This document shows positions 1 to 6,778 of a stretch of 15,502 nt of DNA, one piece after another. The first letter of the stretch is position 1. Every line of letters starts with the position of its first letter. The notes beneath the pieces are model-generated. The model searched no databases, had not been told where the DNA came from, and worked only from the letters and a program-made list of their open reading frames with translations. This DNA is from Vulcanimicrobiota bacterium (GTDB lineage: Bacteria; Eremiobacterota; Eremiobacteria; Baltobacterales; Baltobacteraceae), in contig JASHZC010000268.1 of the NCBI GenBank assembly GCA_030042755.1, positions 1-15,502 of the forward strand, written 5' to 3'. The position numbers and the translations under genes were made by a program.

Positions 1-360
1 GGGCGATTCAGGTTCCCTCCGCTCGCCGTTGGCCTTGGAATTTATCTTCCGGCAGCGACGACGGCGCCGGCGGTTGTCGGTGCGGTCTTTGGCGCGTTGT
101 ACAATCGCTGGGTCTCGAGCAAACCGAATCCGGGAGCGGCGAAGCGCTTGGGCGTGCTCGTTGCTTCGGGTTTGATTACCGGCGAAAGTCTATTCGGCGT
201 TGCGCTCGCCGGCGTGATTTACTTCAGCGGCAAGGCGTCCCCGTTCGCCGTTGTCGGCGACAGCTTTGCGCCGTTTGCGAACGCGCTTGCCGGCATTGGT
301 TTCTTCCTGGTGCCGTTCCTCGTCTATCGGTGGATCGGCTTGCGCGCGCGACGGCTCTAG
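1..360 (+). CDS. OPT-family oligopeptide transporter, C-terminal fragment
   Basis: The reading frame is open from base 1 to the TAG at 358-360, so only about 119 C-terminal residues are present and the start lies outside the window. The fragment has an AVGLGIYLPAATTAPAVVGA stretch, then a YNRW loop, a GLITGESLFGVALAGVIYF helix and a last hydrophobic helix ending in RWIGLRARRL. The GIYLP..TT and GESLFGV patterns are characteristic of the C-terminal helices of the OPT (oligopeptide transporter) superfamily, whose members import small peptides or metal chelates across the inner membrane by proton coupling. Substrate cannot be inferred from this part. Its 3' end is convergent with, and may be overlapped by, the aldolase-family gene on the minus strand. 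Confidence 0.85.
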   Translation, partial: GRFRFPPLAVGLGIYLPAATTAPAVVGAVFGALYNRWVSSKPNPGAAKRLGVLVASGLITGESLFGVALAGVIYFSGKASPFAVVGDSFAPFANALAGIGFFLVPFLVYRWIGLRARRL

Positions 361-1200
361 ACGTACGGCATCTGCCGCAGCATTGGGCGGCATAGCACGC
401 GACCAAACAGCGTCGTTGCGCGCTTGCGCGACGCGTTCGCGCACGGCCGCGATCAACGGCACGCCGGCCAGCGCGAGGCGCTCGTCGCGCAGGCGGGCTG
501 CGGCTTCCTCGTCGCCGTCGAATGCTTTGCGCGCGAGAGACAGCCACAGACACACGCTGCCCGAGATGCATCCGGCGGCCCCATAGGCTTTGGCTTCCAA
601 CAGATACTCTTCGGAACCGGGAAAGATGCGCATCTCGGGATGACGCTGCAAGATCTCGCGCTGCATGGCGCGGTCGTTCGAACTGTCTTTCATGCCGCCG
701 ATTGCTCCCGGAAAATTTGCCATCAGCCGGTCGACCAGATCGGGATGAAACGTAATTCCGCTCATACGTGGAAAATTATAGAGAACAACCGTTGCTCGTA
801 GGTTTCCAACGCCGTTCAGAAGCCGATCGAAGAAGCGGAGGATGCCGTCGTCGGTCGCATCGCGATAAAAGAAGGGCGGCATGATGAGTGTGGCGACGAA
901 ACCGAGTTCGCCGGCAGCTCGCGTCAAGCGCGTCGCGTCGGCGAGCGATGCTGCGCCGGTGCCGCACATCGTACGATCGCGCGGTACGCCGGCCGCGACC
1001 GCTTTCATCAAACGCAGACGCTGATCGGCGCTGAACGACATCGCCTCACCGGTCGTGCCGAGCAGGTTGATTCCGTCGGCCCCGGTGCGCAGCAACTCGC
1101 GATAGTACGCTACGGCGCGCGGCGTGTCCGGCTCGCACTGCTCGTCAACCGGGGTCAGCACCGCCGGCCATATGCCGGCCAAGCTCGCTGCCGAATTCAT
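190..1200 (-). CDS. DapA-family (dihydrodipicolinate synthase/N-acetylneuraminate lyase) Schiff-base aldolase
   Basis: Members are class I aldolases or dehydratases with a TIM-barrel fold that bind a pyruvyl group on a lysine. Visible motifs are GTTGE at residues 48-52, YNFP at 141-144 (the catalytic Tyr region) and GGMKDSS with the Schiff-base Lys171. The ATG at 1200-1198 is chosen because it overlaps the TGA of the upstream proline-dehydrogenase gene (ATGA), implying coupled translation. The frame runs 336 residues, longer than the usual ~290-300. The last ~56 residues are charged, lack family features and lie antisense to the OPT gene. In the next frame a TAG occurs at 359-357, which would give ~281 residues, so the true end is uncertain. 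The neighbour suggests a role in (hydroxy)proline breakdown, for instance 4-hydroxy-2-oxoglutarate aldolase, rather than lysine synthesis. That role is inference. Confidence 0.85.
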   Translation of the reverse strand: MNSAASLAGIWPAVLTPVDEQCEPDTPRAVAYYRELLRTGADGINLLGTTGEAMSFSADQRLRLMKAVAAGVPRDRTMCGTGAASLADATRLTRAAGELGFVATLIMPPFFYRDATDDGILRFFDRLLNGVGNLRATVVLYNFPRMSGITFHPDLVDRLMANFPGAIGGMKDSSNDRAMQREILQRHPEMRIFPGSEEYLLEAKAYGAAGCISGSVCLWLSLARKAFDGDEEAAARLRDERLALAGVPLIAAVRERVAQARNDAVWSRAMPPNAAADAVRLEPSRAQADPPIDEERHQEETNAGKRVRKRRKAVADNGERGRLAAEVNHAGERNAE

Positions 1201-2147
1201 CCCCGCGTGAAAGCTCCTTTCAGGAAGAACGCCAGATTCGCCGGACGTTCCGCAAGCCGGCGCATCAGATAGGGAAACCAATAATCGCCGAACGGAACCG
1301 CCAACCGCACGCGGTAGCCGCGTTCCACGAGCGCGGCTGCCAACGGTGCACCAATGCCGTAGAGCATCTGAAATTCAAAACGCCCACGCCTCGGGATGTC
1401 ATGCTCCTGAACGTAGCGTTCGACCTGCGCGATGACGCGTGGATCGTGCGTCGCGACCGCCGTGTACCCGCTTCCCTCCAATGCCGCGTACGCCAAGCGT
1501 AGGTAGTTCGCATCGACATCGGCCTTGTTCTCATAGGCGATCTCGGGAGGCTCGAGATAGGCGCCCTTCACCAAGCGAACGTTCGGCGATAGCGGCGCCG
1601 CCGCGCGCAAATCGTCCGCGCTGCGAAAGAGGTAGGCTTGCAAGACGAATCCGACGTTGTCGAAGCGCTCGCGCAGGCGCCGGTAGATCGCGAGCGTCGC
1701 GTCGACGTAGCGTGACTGCTCCATGTCGAGCCGCATCGTGTTCCCGCACTCCGCAGCGGTCCGCGCGATGCGTGCCGCATTTTGATAGGCCAACTCGGGA
1801 TCGATATCCAGGCCAACGTGCGTCAATTTGAACGCGACGTTCGCGTCGATACCGTCGGCCGCAAACGTGCGAAGCAGCGCGCAATACTGATCCGCCGCGG
1901 CGTCAGCTTCGGCCGGCTGGCGCACGCCCTCTCCGAGGATGCCGCATGCCACCGCAAAACCGCGCGCGTTGACCGATCGAGCGACCTCGAGAAACTCTTC
2001 GGCCGTTTCGCCCGCTACGAAGCGGCGGGCCCCGAGCTGCATACCGTAGCGGCTAACCGCGCGCTGCACCGAGCCGTTATCGGCCGCAGCCAAAATCGCG
2101 GCGCGAAGTGGACGCTCCAGAAGCGAATCGATGGATAGCGTGGGCAT
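1197..2147 (-). CDS. Proline dehydrogenase family protein (monofunctional, FAD-dependent); possibly hydroxyproline-preferring
   Basis: The 316-residue protein has the length and motifs of monofunctional proline dehydrogenases: FKL at 106-108, LDMEQS at 140-145, VKGAYLEP at 193-200, ATHD at 232-235, FEFQMLYGI at 257-265 and PFGDYW...RRLAERPAN at 285-304. R296 and R297 match the pair that holds the substrate carboxylate. The family oxidises L-proline to pyrroline-5-carboxylate at the membrane with FAD. The residue 13 before R296, normally Tyr (VYVP; Tyr540 in E. coli PutA), is Ala283 here, and loss of that Tyr is known to relax discrimination against hydroxyproline. I chose the ATG at 2147-2145, where family similarity starts; two in-frame ATGs upstream (2237, 2210) fall in an inverted repeat. 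No strong ribosome site is evident. The stop overlaps the DapA-family start. Confidence 0.88.
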   Translation of the reverse strand: MPTLSIDSLLERPLRAAILAAADNGSVQRAVSRYGMQLGARRFVAGETAEEFLEVARSVNARGFAVACGILGEGVRQPAEADAAADQYCALLRTFAADGIDANVAFKLTHVGLDIDPELAYQNAARIARTAAECGNTMRLDMEQSRYVDATLAIYRRLRERFDNVGFVLQAYLFRSADDLRAAAPLSPNVRLVKGAYLEPPEIAYENKADVDANYLRLAYAALEGSGYTAVATHDPRVIAQVERYVQEHDIPRRGRFEFQMLYGIGAPLAAALVERGYRVRLAVPFGDYWFPYLMRRLAERPANLAFFLKGAFTRG

Positions 2148-2204
2148 AACGTGTGAATAACTCGACTTTCCTGCGGATAGCTTGTGAGTGCGGCGCTCTA
2201 CCTC

Positions 2205-2312
2205 TTGCATGGGTCTTTTTCGCTTGCTACCATGCAAACACTTCGAGTAACGACGAAGTGCGGACTGTAGAAGTCGCGATCACCACACGCTCGACGGACG
2301 TTGTCGTACAAC
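2205..2312 (-). promoter_or_regulatory. Leader of the proline dehydrogenase gene with three inverted repeats
   Basis: Three dyads lie in series upstream of the gene. TTGCATGG (2205-2212) pairs with CCATGCAA (2230-2237) across 17 nt. CACTTCG (2239-2245) pairs with CGAAGTG (2254-2260) across 8 nt. GTTGT..ACAAC (2300-2312) has a 3-nt centre. All arms are perfect. They could be regulator-binding operators or stem-loops in the 5' untranslated RNA. No matching riboswitch class or clear -35/-10 pair was recognised. The rest of 2148-2406 shows nothing else. Confidence 0.35.
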
Positions 2313-2406
2313 GCCGAATGTGTACGGAGACGAATCCGGAAGAACAATGGTCGGTAGGGGTCTGGCAATGGACTCATGACAGGTCAACGTCAGCCGGAAA
2401 TACATC

Positions 2407-2436
2407 AAAGCCCGGGGCCTCACGGCCGCGGGCTTT
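2407..2436 (-). terminator. GC-rich hairpin at the end of the membrane-protein gene
   Basis: AAAGCCCGGGGCC (2407-2419) and GGCCGCGGGCTTT (2424-2436) form a 13-bp stem with one mismatch and a TCAC loop. On the minus strand the TGA of the membrane-protein gene sits in the loop, and only a short T-rich tail follows. It probably ends that transcript and separates it from the proline dehydrogenase unit; the weak U-tract leaves doubt. Confidence 0.55.
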
Positions 2437-3460
2437 GTTCTATACCGCCGATAATCGTGTAGGCAAACGAACCGGCGAGGCCGGCGAAGAGTACCGAGCC
2501 CGAAATCACGTCGGGTGACCACCACAGTCCGCCCATCGTTACGGCGAGCGTTGCGAGCATAACGGCCCAATAGATGGCGGGAACGCCGAAGGCAAAAACG
2601 TTGGGGCGCAATTGGCCATGGGAACGATCGACCCGCAGCCAGTCTCCGAAGGCGCCGGCGCAGACGCTCGCGAGCATCACGGCGACGAATTGTGCGGCGT
2701 AATTCGAATGTGCCGCAGCGATGAAGAGGTTGCCGGTAACGAAGAGCACCACCAGCGCTCCGGGAGCGAGGCGAATGCGTCGCACTGCAAAAAGCGCGAA
2801 CCCGGCCAGAAGCAGGCTTTGTACGATCACGGCTAAGAGGCCGACGCCTTGTTTGTAATAGAGCAGCGAGAGCAACGTAAGCGTGTCGTGCGGAAAACGG
2901 GCGGGATCGAGCGGGGCGTTCATCTGCTCTGCCTCGCTCAAGAACACGAACTGCGTGCCCCAGTGCATTAACTCCATCATCGATGCGAGCGCGAGCAGCA
3001 TGGGAAGTTGAGCAACCAGCGTTGCCGGTTGCCGTTCGCGCTCGAGCGCCGACCGCACCGGCCCGGTCATGATGAGAAACATTCCGGCCCCGATGAGCAA
3101 ATGCGTCGGACTCAAAAGCGCGTTGAATCCTTGCTCGAATCCCCACAGCGTGTGCTTGATCATATCGAGGATGCCGCCAACGAGAAAGACGATCAGGCCC
3201 GCAAGCGTCAGATCGTACGCCTTTGGAAGTGCGTAGCGCCAAGCAAATCCGTCACGGCGATTGCGCACCATTGCGATGCCGATGACGACGTAGCTCGCGA
3301 GCAAACCCGCATAGAGCAACGCATGCGCGGGCTCGAAAAATGTTTCGACCGTCGAGTGAAAGTGGTACCATGCGTCGAGCAAGATGCCGCCGGAGCACCA
3401 CAGGCTCGCCACGGCCATCGACCAGTCGAGTAGTGCGCTAGGCGCGGGTCGCACGCTCAT
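2420..3460 (-). CDS. Polytopic membrane protein with duplicated Asp/His motif, function unknown
   Basis: The 346-residue product has about nine hydrophobic segments and no signal peptide, so it should be an inner-membrane protein. I do not recognise a named family with certainty. Two segments look like copies of each other: D29-x3-H33 ... P44-A-H46-x-LL and D99-x3-H103 ... P118-T-H120-LL, each at the border of a hydrophobic stretch. Further buried polar residues are E163, H166 and H251. Such His/Asp/Glu clustering inside helices suggests metal or haem binding, or proton transfer; that is inference. The start at 3460-3458 is the only good ATG. Ribosome-site sequence is poor, and a TAATAT at 3485-3480 could be a -10 giving a very short leader. 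It is divergent from the lipoprotein gene across 41 bp. Confidence 0.8.
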   Translation of the reverse strand: MSVRPAPSALLDWSMAVASLWCSGGILLDAWYHFHSTVETFFEPAHALLYAGLLASYVVIGIAMVRNRRDGFAWRYALPKAYDLTLAGLIVFLVGGILDMIKHTLWGFEQGFNALLSPTHLLIGAGMFLIMTGPVRSALERERQPATLVAQLPMLLALASMMELMHWGTQFVFLSEAEQMNAPLDPARFPHDTLTLLSLLYYKQGVGLLAVIVQSLLLAGFALFAVRRIRLAPGALVVLFVTGNLFIAAAHSNYAAQFVAVMLASVCAGAFGDWLRVDRSHGQLRPNVFAFGVPAIYWAVMLATLAVTMGGLWWSPDVISGSVLFAGLAGSFAYTIIGGIEQSPRP

Positions 3461-3501
3461 GTGCGGGGGGATTCCGCGAATATTACGAACCGCACCTTGT
3501 T

Positions 3502-3921
3502 ATGTTTCAACGCTGCGCGCTGATTGCGGTCGCAATTCTCCTTGCCGCGTGCGAACGGCCGGCGGGCACGAGTCTCTCAGCGCGCGAGGTCACCGCGCTG
3601 CCGTTTCCTTGGCCGCGAGCGGCGCTCGCCGCGCCCGGCGCGCCCCCGCGGATCCTCGCGCTTTGGATGAACGAAACGACGATCGCACCGGGCACGCAGT
3701 GGATCGGGCGCATCGCAACGACGACCAACACGGCAAGCGTTGAAGTTCGGACGGAGTCGTTCTCCTTCAATGCGACGCGTCGCACCTTCGGTCAATTTAC
3801 GTTTGCGCAGCACGTGCTCGATATCGTGCCGCAATACAAACGCGGCTATACGCTTTCGGTGATCGCCCGCAACGCGGCCGGCGAGCAAGACGCTCGCTTA
3901 ATTCCGATCATCCTGCGTTAG
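3502..3921 (+). CDS. Small exported lipoprotein, function unknown
   Basis: The 139-residue product begins with a short hydrophobic signal ending in the lipobox L14-A-A-C17, so Cys17 should be lipidated and the protein anchored to a membrane on the periplasmic side. The mature part (about 120 residues) has alternating hydrophobic positions (for example TLSVIARNAAGEQDARLIPI at the C-terminus) suggesting an all-beta, Ig-like fold, with no further cysteines. No family was recognised. The ATG at 3502 has no clear ribosome site. The gene diverges from the Asp/His membrane protein and converges on the GH47 gene with an 11-bp gap. Confidence 0.75.
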   Translation: MFQRCALIAVAILLAACERPAGTSLSAREVTALPFPWPRAALAAPGAPPRILALWMNETTIAPGTQWIGRIATTTNTASVEVRTESFSFNATRRTFGQFTFAQHVLDIVPQYKRGYTLSVIARNAAGEQDARLIPIILR

Positions 3922-3932
3922 CGAAGGGCCGA

Positions 3933-5312
3933 TTACGATCGTAAACCGCGTAAAACCTTACCCTCGGTGTTGAGGTAATAGTGCGCAGAATCGAAGCGCG
4001 GCGAGTCGGCGAACATCAGATAGAGGTACTTGAAGTTTTCGGAGAACGCGTAGGCCGGAAAGAGATCGCCGGCAAGCATCGGCCAAACGCGTACGTCACG
4101 CAAGTTCGTATAGCCGTTTGTCACGCGACAATCGGCGCGAAGCGCGGAAAAATATTGATATGCGGTGCGCCGGTACTTCTCGTCGCCCGTCAGGAACCAA
4201 AGGTCGAATGCGGAGTTGGCATATTCGGGTCGTAGCTTGTAAGCGGGATCGACGACCGCAAAAGTGCGGTAGTCGATAACCTCCGGGATCAACGTGTACC
4301 GATCGAGTACGTCGGTCCACGAGTCGTAAAAGGCCTCACCGATTGCACGGTCGCCTCCCTTAGCGACGAGCTCGGCGTAGAATGAAGAAAGCTCGGTGAT
4401 TTGCGAATCGCCGGTTGCAGCACCGGTGAGATAATTGACCGGCTGGAACCATAATCGTCCATCGACTTGAACGACTTTGTATTTGAGGATTGCATCGGTG
4501 AGCGTACGGTACCACTCGCGCGTTTGCTCGATGCCGAGCATCTGCCAGCCTCCCCACAGATATTCGTAGAACGAATCCGCCGGCTCGTCCGGAGCAACGT
4601 CGACCGGATCGGTGAACGCCCCCGTCTCGATATTGAAATTCGTGCCGAGCAAATCGAGCGGCGAGCGTTTGGCGATCACGGCTTCGTACGCGCGCATCGA
4701 CGCGTTCAGATACTTCGGATCGCCGACCAACCGCGAAAGGTCTCCGAACTCGAGAATGTTCGAACCGATCTCGGCCATGTTGCTGAGCGGATCGCTCACG
4801 GCGCCGGTGCGCAGATTGGCGAAGCGGTACGGTGCACCGGTGGGCGATTTCGTGAAGCACACCATGAGCCGGTCGGCAAGGTCGCGGGCCCCATCGAGCA
4901 TGAAGCGTTCGCTCGTGGCGTAGTACCCGGCGATCAGCCCTGCGACCATCCGGATAACGGCTTCGAACATTTGCACGTTGCCGTCCACGTCGAAGTTCAG
5001 ATGGTTTTGCAGCCAGCGAACGCAGGCGTTCAGCTCGTCGTCGAGTTCCATCACGTAAAGCGTGTCGAGCGCTTCGATGATCGAAAGACCGAACGAATGA
5101 CCGGGAATGAAGAAATTCGAGCCCGCTCCGCTGACCGGTTTCACCTCGTCGAAGCCCCAAGCGAATTGCTTGTATCCGGTCCATGCGTGCAGAAACTCGT
5201 CGCGCACCGCGGCAGCGACCGTTTTGGCGTCAGGGATGGTGTCGACGTCGCCCAAAAGCGAGAGCGATGCGGCGGTGCTTGCAGCGCGGCGGATGAAATC
5301 GCGCCGCTTCAA
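3933..5312 (-). CDS. Glycoside hydrolase family 47 (alpha-1,2-mannosidase-like), Tat-exported
   Basis: The 459-residue product matches GH47 along its length: AWTGYKQFAWGFDEVKP (43-59), GLSIIEALDTLYVMEL (75-90), FEAVIRMVAGL (116-126), LEFGDLSRL (187-195), ADSFYEYLWGGW (245-256), KLRPEYANS (359-367) and the C-terminal NTEGK (448-452). E117, D246 and E363 align with the three catalytic acids and T449 with the calcium-binding Thr. GH47 enzymes are inverting, calcium-dependent and remove alpha-1,2-mannose; most known ones are eukaryotic, with fewer in bacteria. The N-terminus carries a twin-arginine motif (RRDFIRR, 3-9) and a weak hydrophobic stretch, so export is likely. The start is TTG at 5312-5310, overlapping the TGA of the reductase gene; no ATG lies close by. 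The region aligned with the family's HLACF motif is diverged (ELSSFYAEL, 307-315). Confidence 0.9.
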   Translation of the reverse strand: MKRRDFIRRAASTAASLSLLGDVDTIPDAKTVAAAVRDEFLHAWTGYKQFAWGFDEVKPVSGAGSNFFIPGHSFGLSIIEALDTLYVMELDDELNACVRWLQNHLNFDVDGNVQMFEAVIRMVAGLIAGYYATSERFMLDGARDLADRLMVCFTKSPTGAPYRFANLRTGAVSDPLSNMAEIGSNILEFGDLSRLVGDPKYLNASMRAYEAVIAKRSPLDLLGTNFNIETGAFTDPVDVAPDEPADSFYEYLWGGWQMLGIEQTREWYRTLTDAILKYKVVQVDGRLWFQPVNYLTGAATGDSQITELSSFYAELVAKGGDRAIGEAFYDSWTDVLDRYTLIPEVIDYRTFAVVDPAYKLRPEYANSAFDLWFLTGDEKYRRTAYQYFSALRADCRVTNGYTNLRDVRVWPMLAGDLFPAYAFSENFKYLYLMFADSPRFDSAHYYLNTEGKVLRGLRS

Positions 5313-6232
5313 ACGGTACGCTCGAGCGTGCGCTGATAGATGGCCAGTGCTACGTAGGCTGCGTGCAGCAGCGGCGTTGAGAGATTGAACCCTCGCGCTC
5401 GTTCGATCATGTCACCGAGGATATGATCGGCTTCCACCCTGTGCCCCTGCTGGAGATCGCGATACATCGACGATGCGAGCGGCGACCCGGCCTCCGTCAG
5501 TCGTGCGCGTACGTCGGCGAGCATCTCCGTCGAGGGTGCATACCCGGAAGCTCCGGCAACGGAAGCACATTCGCTCAGCATCCGGACCGCAAGGTCGGCA
5601 CCATCGGCGGCTTCGATCGTGCCGATCGAGCCACGCAACAGGCACGTTATCGCGCCGAGCGCGGCGAGAAATACCCATTTGTCCCACATTTCTTGGAGGA
5701 TCCGGTTCGATGCGCGAGCGGTAAAGCCGGCGCCTTGCATCTCGTCGTCGAGCGTGCGAACGCGCGGCGTGATTTCGCCGCCGAGCTCGCCGTAATGGAG
5801 GGACTGCATTTCGTTGAGCTGCACGATTCGTCCGTGCGCGTCGAGCGTGCTTGCGACGATGCAGACTCCACCGAGAACGGGATCCTTTCCGAACCGTTCG
5901 ACCAGGACGTCGATGTGGCGCATGCCGTTGAGCATGGGGACGATCGCGGTTTCGCGTCCAACCGCCGGTGCGAAATGCTCGATAGCCGTTTGCAGAGCGT
6001 GCGCTTTGAGTCCAAGAAGGACGACGTCGTACGGCGATTCGATGGTTCCGGTTTCGACGACCTGCGGTTGAATTACGAGATCGCCGTGCGGGCTTCGAAT
6101 TTGCAATCCGTCGGAACGAAGCTGGTGCGCGCGAGCCGGTCGCACCAAGAAGGTGACGTCGCGTCCTGCCGCTGCGAGACGGCCGCCGAAAAGCCCGCCG
6201 GTCGCACCTGCACCGACAACGAGAAAGCGCAT
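5309..6232 (-). CDS. 2-dehydropantoate 2-reductase (ApbA/PanE) family oxidoreductase
   Basis: The family reduces a 2-keto acid, classically ketopantoate to pantoate in coenzyme A synthesis, with NADPH. The 307-residue length is typical. Visible are the Rossmann GAGATGG (7-13), K76 in LGLKAH, the LNGM loop (101-104), K185 in WDKWVFLAALGAIT and the C-terminal QQGHRVEADHILG (261-273) with E267. K185 aligns with the catalytic Lys, but the two Asn that normally follow it at +4 and +8 are Leu189 and Gly193, so the substrate may not be ketopantoate. The ATG at 6232-6230 has an AAGGA site 7 nt upstream that overlaps the TAA of the DUF202 gene (TAAGGA), and its own TGA overlaps the GH47 TTG start: coupled translation on both sides. 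Confidence 0.85.
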   Translation of the reverse strand: MRFLVVGAGATGGLFGGRLAAAGRDVTFLVRPARAHQLRSDGLQIRSPHGDLVIQPQVVETGTIESPYDVVLLGLKAHALQTAIEHFAPAVGRETAIVPMLNGMRHIDVLVERFGKDPVLGGVCIVASTLDAHGRIVQLNEMQSLHYGELGGEITPRVRTLDDEMQGAGFTARASNRILQEMWDKWVFLAALGAITCLLRGSIGTIEAADGADLAVRMLSECASVAGASGYAPSTEMLADVRARLTEAGSPLASSMYRDLQQGHRVEADHILGDMIERARGFNLSTPLLHAAYVALAIYQRTLERTV

Positions 6233-6242
6233 CGTTCGTTCC

Positions 6243-6605
6243 TTATCGATAGACGGTCAACAATGCTGCAACCAGCAGGCCGATGGCCGCCACAGCGATC
6301 GATACCACGTATGCGGTTGTCACCGAAAGCGGGCTGACCTCGCCGCGGCGCAGATGCGCATCCGTATCGGCGTAACGCCACCCGCCTATCAGACCAATAA
6401 CGATGCCCGCAAGCGCCATGGTTACGCCGAAAGCCGTCGAAAAATGCGGTGCCGTCGGCGCAGTATGGGTGATCGATCCGATCTCCGTGACGAAAAGGCC
6501 GAAACGCGCAATGACAAAGCCGAAGCCGATGAGCGCCAAAGCCGTACGAACGTAAGCGAGAAGCGTTCGCTCGTTGGCGAGCACGTCCGTCGTATGCATG
6601 ATCAT
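6243..6605 (-). CDS. DUF202 (YidH-like) small membrane protein
   Basis: The 120-residue product shows the DUF202 signature LANERTLLAYVRTALALIGF (9-28), followed by two more hydrophobic segments (about 58-75 and 97-117), so three transmembrane helices are expected. Its biochemical role is unknown. It is the first gene of the overlapping unit DUF202, reductase, GH47. Two ATGs, at 6605 and 6599, are possible; the second begins MHTTDVLANERT. No good ribosome site precedes either, and a consensus TTGACA at 6636-6631 places a possible transcription start almost at the ATG. Confidence 0.85.
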   Translation of the reverse strand: MIMHTTDVLANERTLLAYVRTALALIGFGFVIARFGLFVTEIGSITHTAPTAPHFSTAFGVTMALAGIVIGLIGGWRYADTDAHLRRGEVSPLSVTTAYVVSIAVAAIGLLVAALLTVYR

Positions 6606-6607
6606 TA

Positions 6608-6636
6608 CTTCATCATGCAGCGCACGGAGGTGTCAA
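6608..6636 (-). promoter_or_regulatory. Candidate promoter of the DUF202-reductase-GH47 unit
   Basis: A perfect TTGACA (-35) lies at 6636-6631 on the minus strand. Seventeen bases further the -10 position holds only ATGAAG, a poor match. If used, transcription would begin at or very close to the ATG of the DUF202 gene, giving a leaderless or near-leaderless message. Confidence 0.3.
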
Positions 6637-6708
6637 CCGGTCGTGAAGCTGCCGCTAACGCTACGTTCACGCAATCGGCAGCAAACTCTCAAGATATCGG
6701 ACTCCTCG

Positions 6709-6748
6709 TTGTCAAGGAGCGGGCCTATTCTGTACTCGAGCGCTCGAG
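6709..6748 (+). promoter_or_regulatory. Candidate promoter plus 14-bp palindrome upstream of an exported protein gene
   Basis: TTGTCA (6709-6714) and TGTACT (6731-6736) are 16 bp apart and match -35/-10 boxes moderately. Overlapping the -10 and the likely start point is the perfect palindrome CTCGAGCGCTCGAG (6735-6748), a plausible operator. Palindrome and spacing are seen directly; function is inference. Confidence 0.35.
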
Positions 6749-6778
6749 AAGAGAAATCAACGGGCGCACGAGGAAACA

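Noticed and set aside
2280..3242. 320-residue minus-strand frame overlapping the membrane-protein gene
   Set aside because: Arg/His-rich shadow of the hydrophobic frame; the membrane-protein frame has coherent helices and a clean start.
4467..5336. 289-residue plus-strand open frame opposite the GH47 gene
   Set aside because: Antisense to a strongly matched GH47 gene; no family motif, no ribosome site, composition typical of a shadow frame in GC-rich DNA.
5423..6337. 304-residue plus-strand open frame opposite the reductase gene
   Set aside because: Antisense to a clear ApbA/PanE-family gene and without recognisable motifs.
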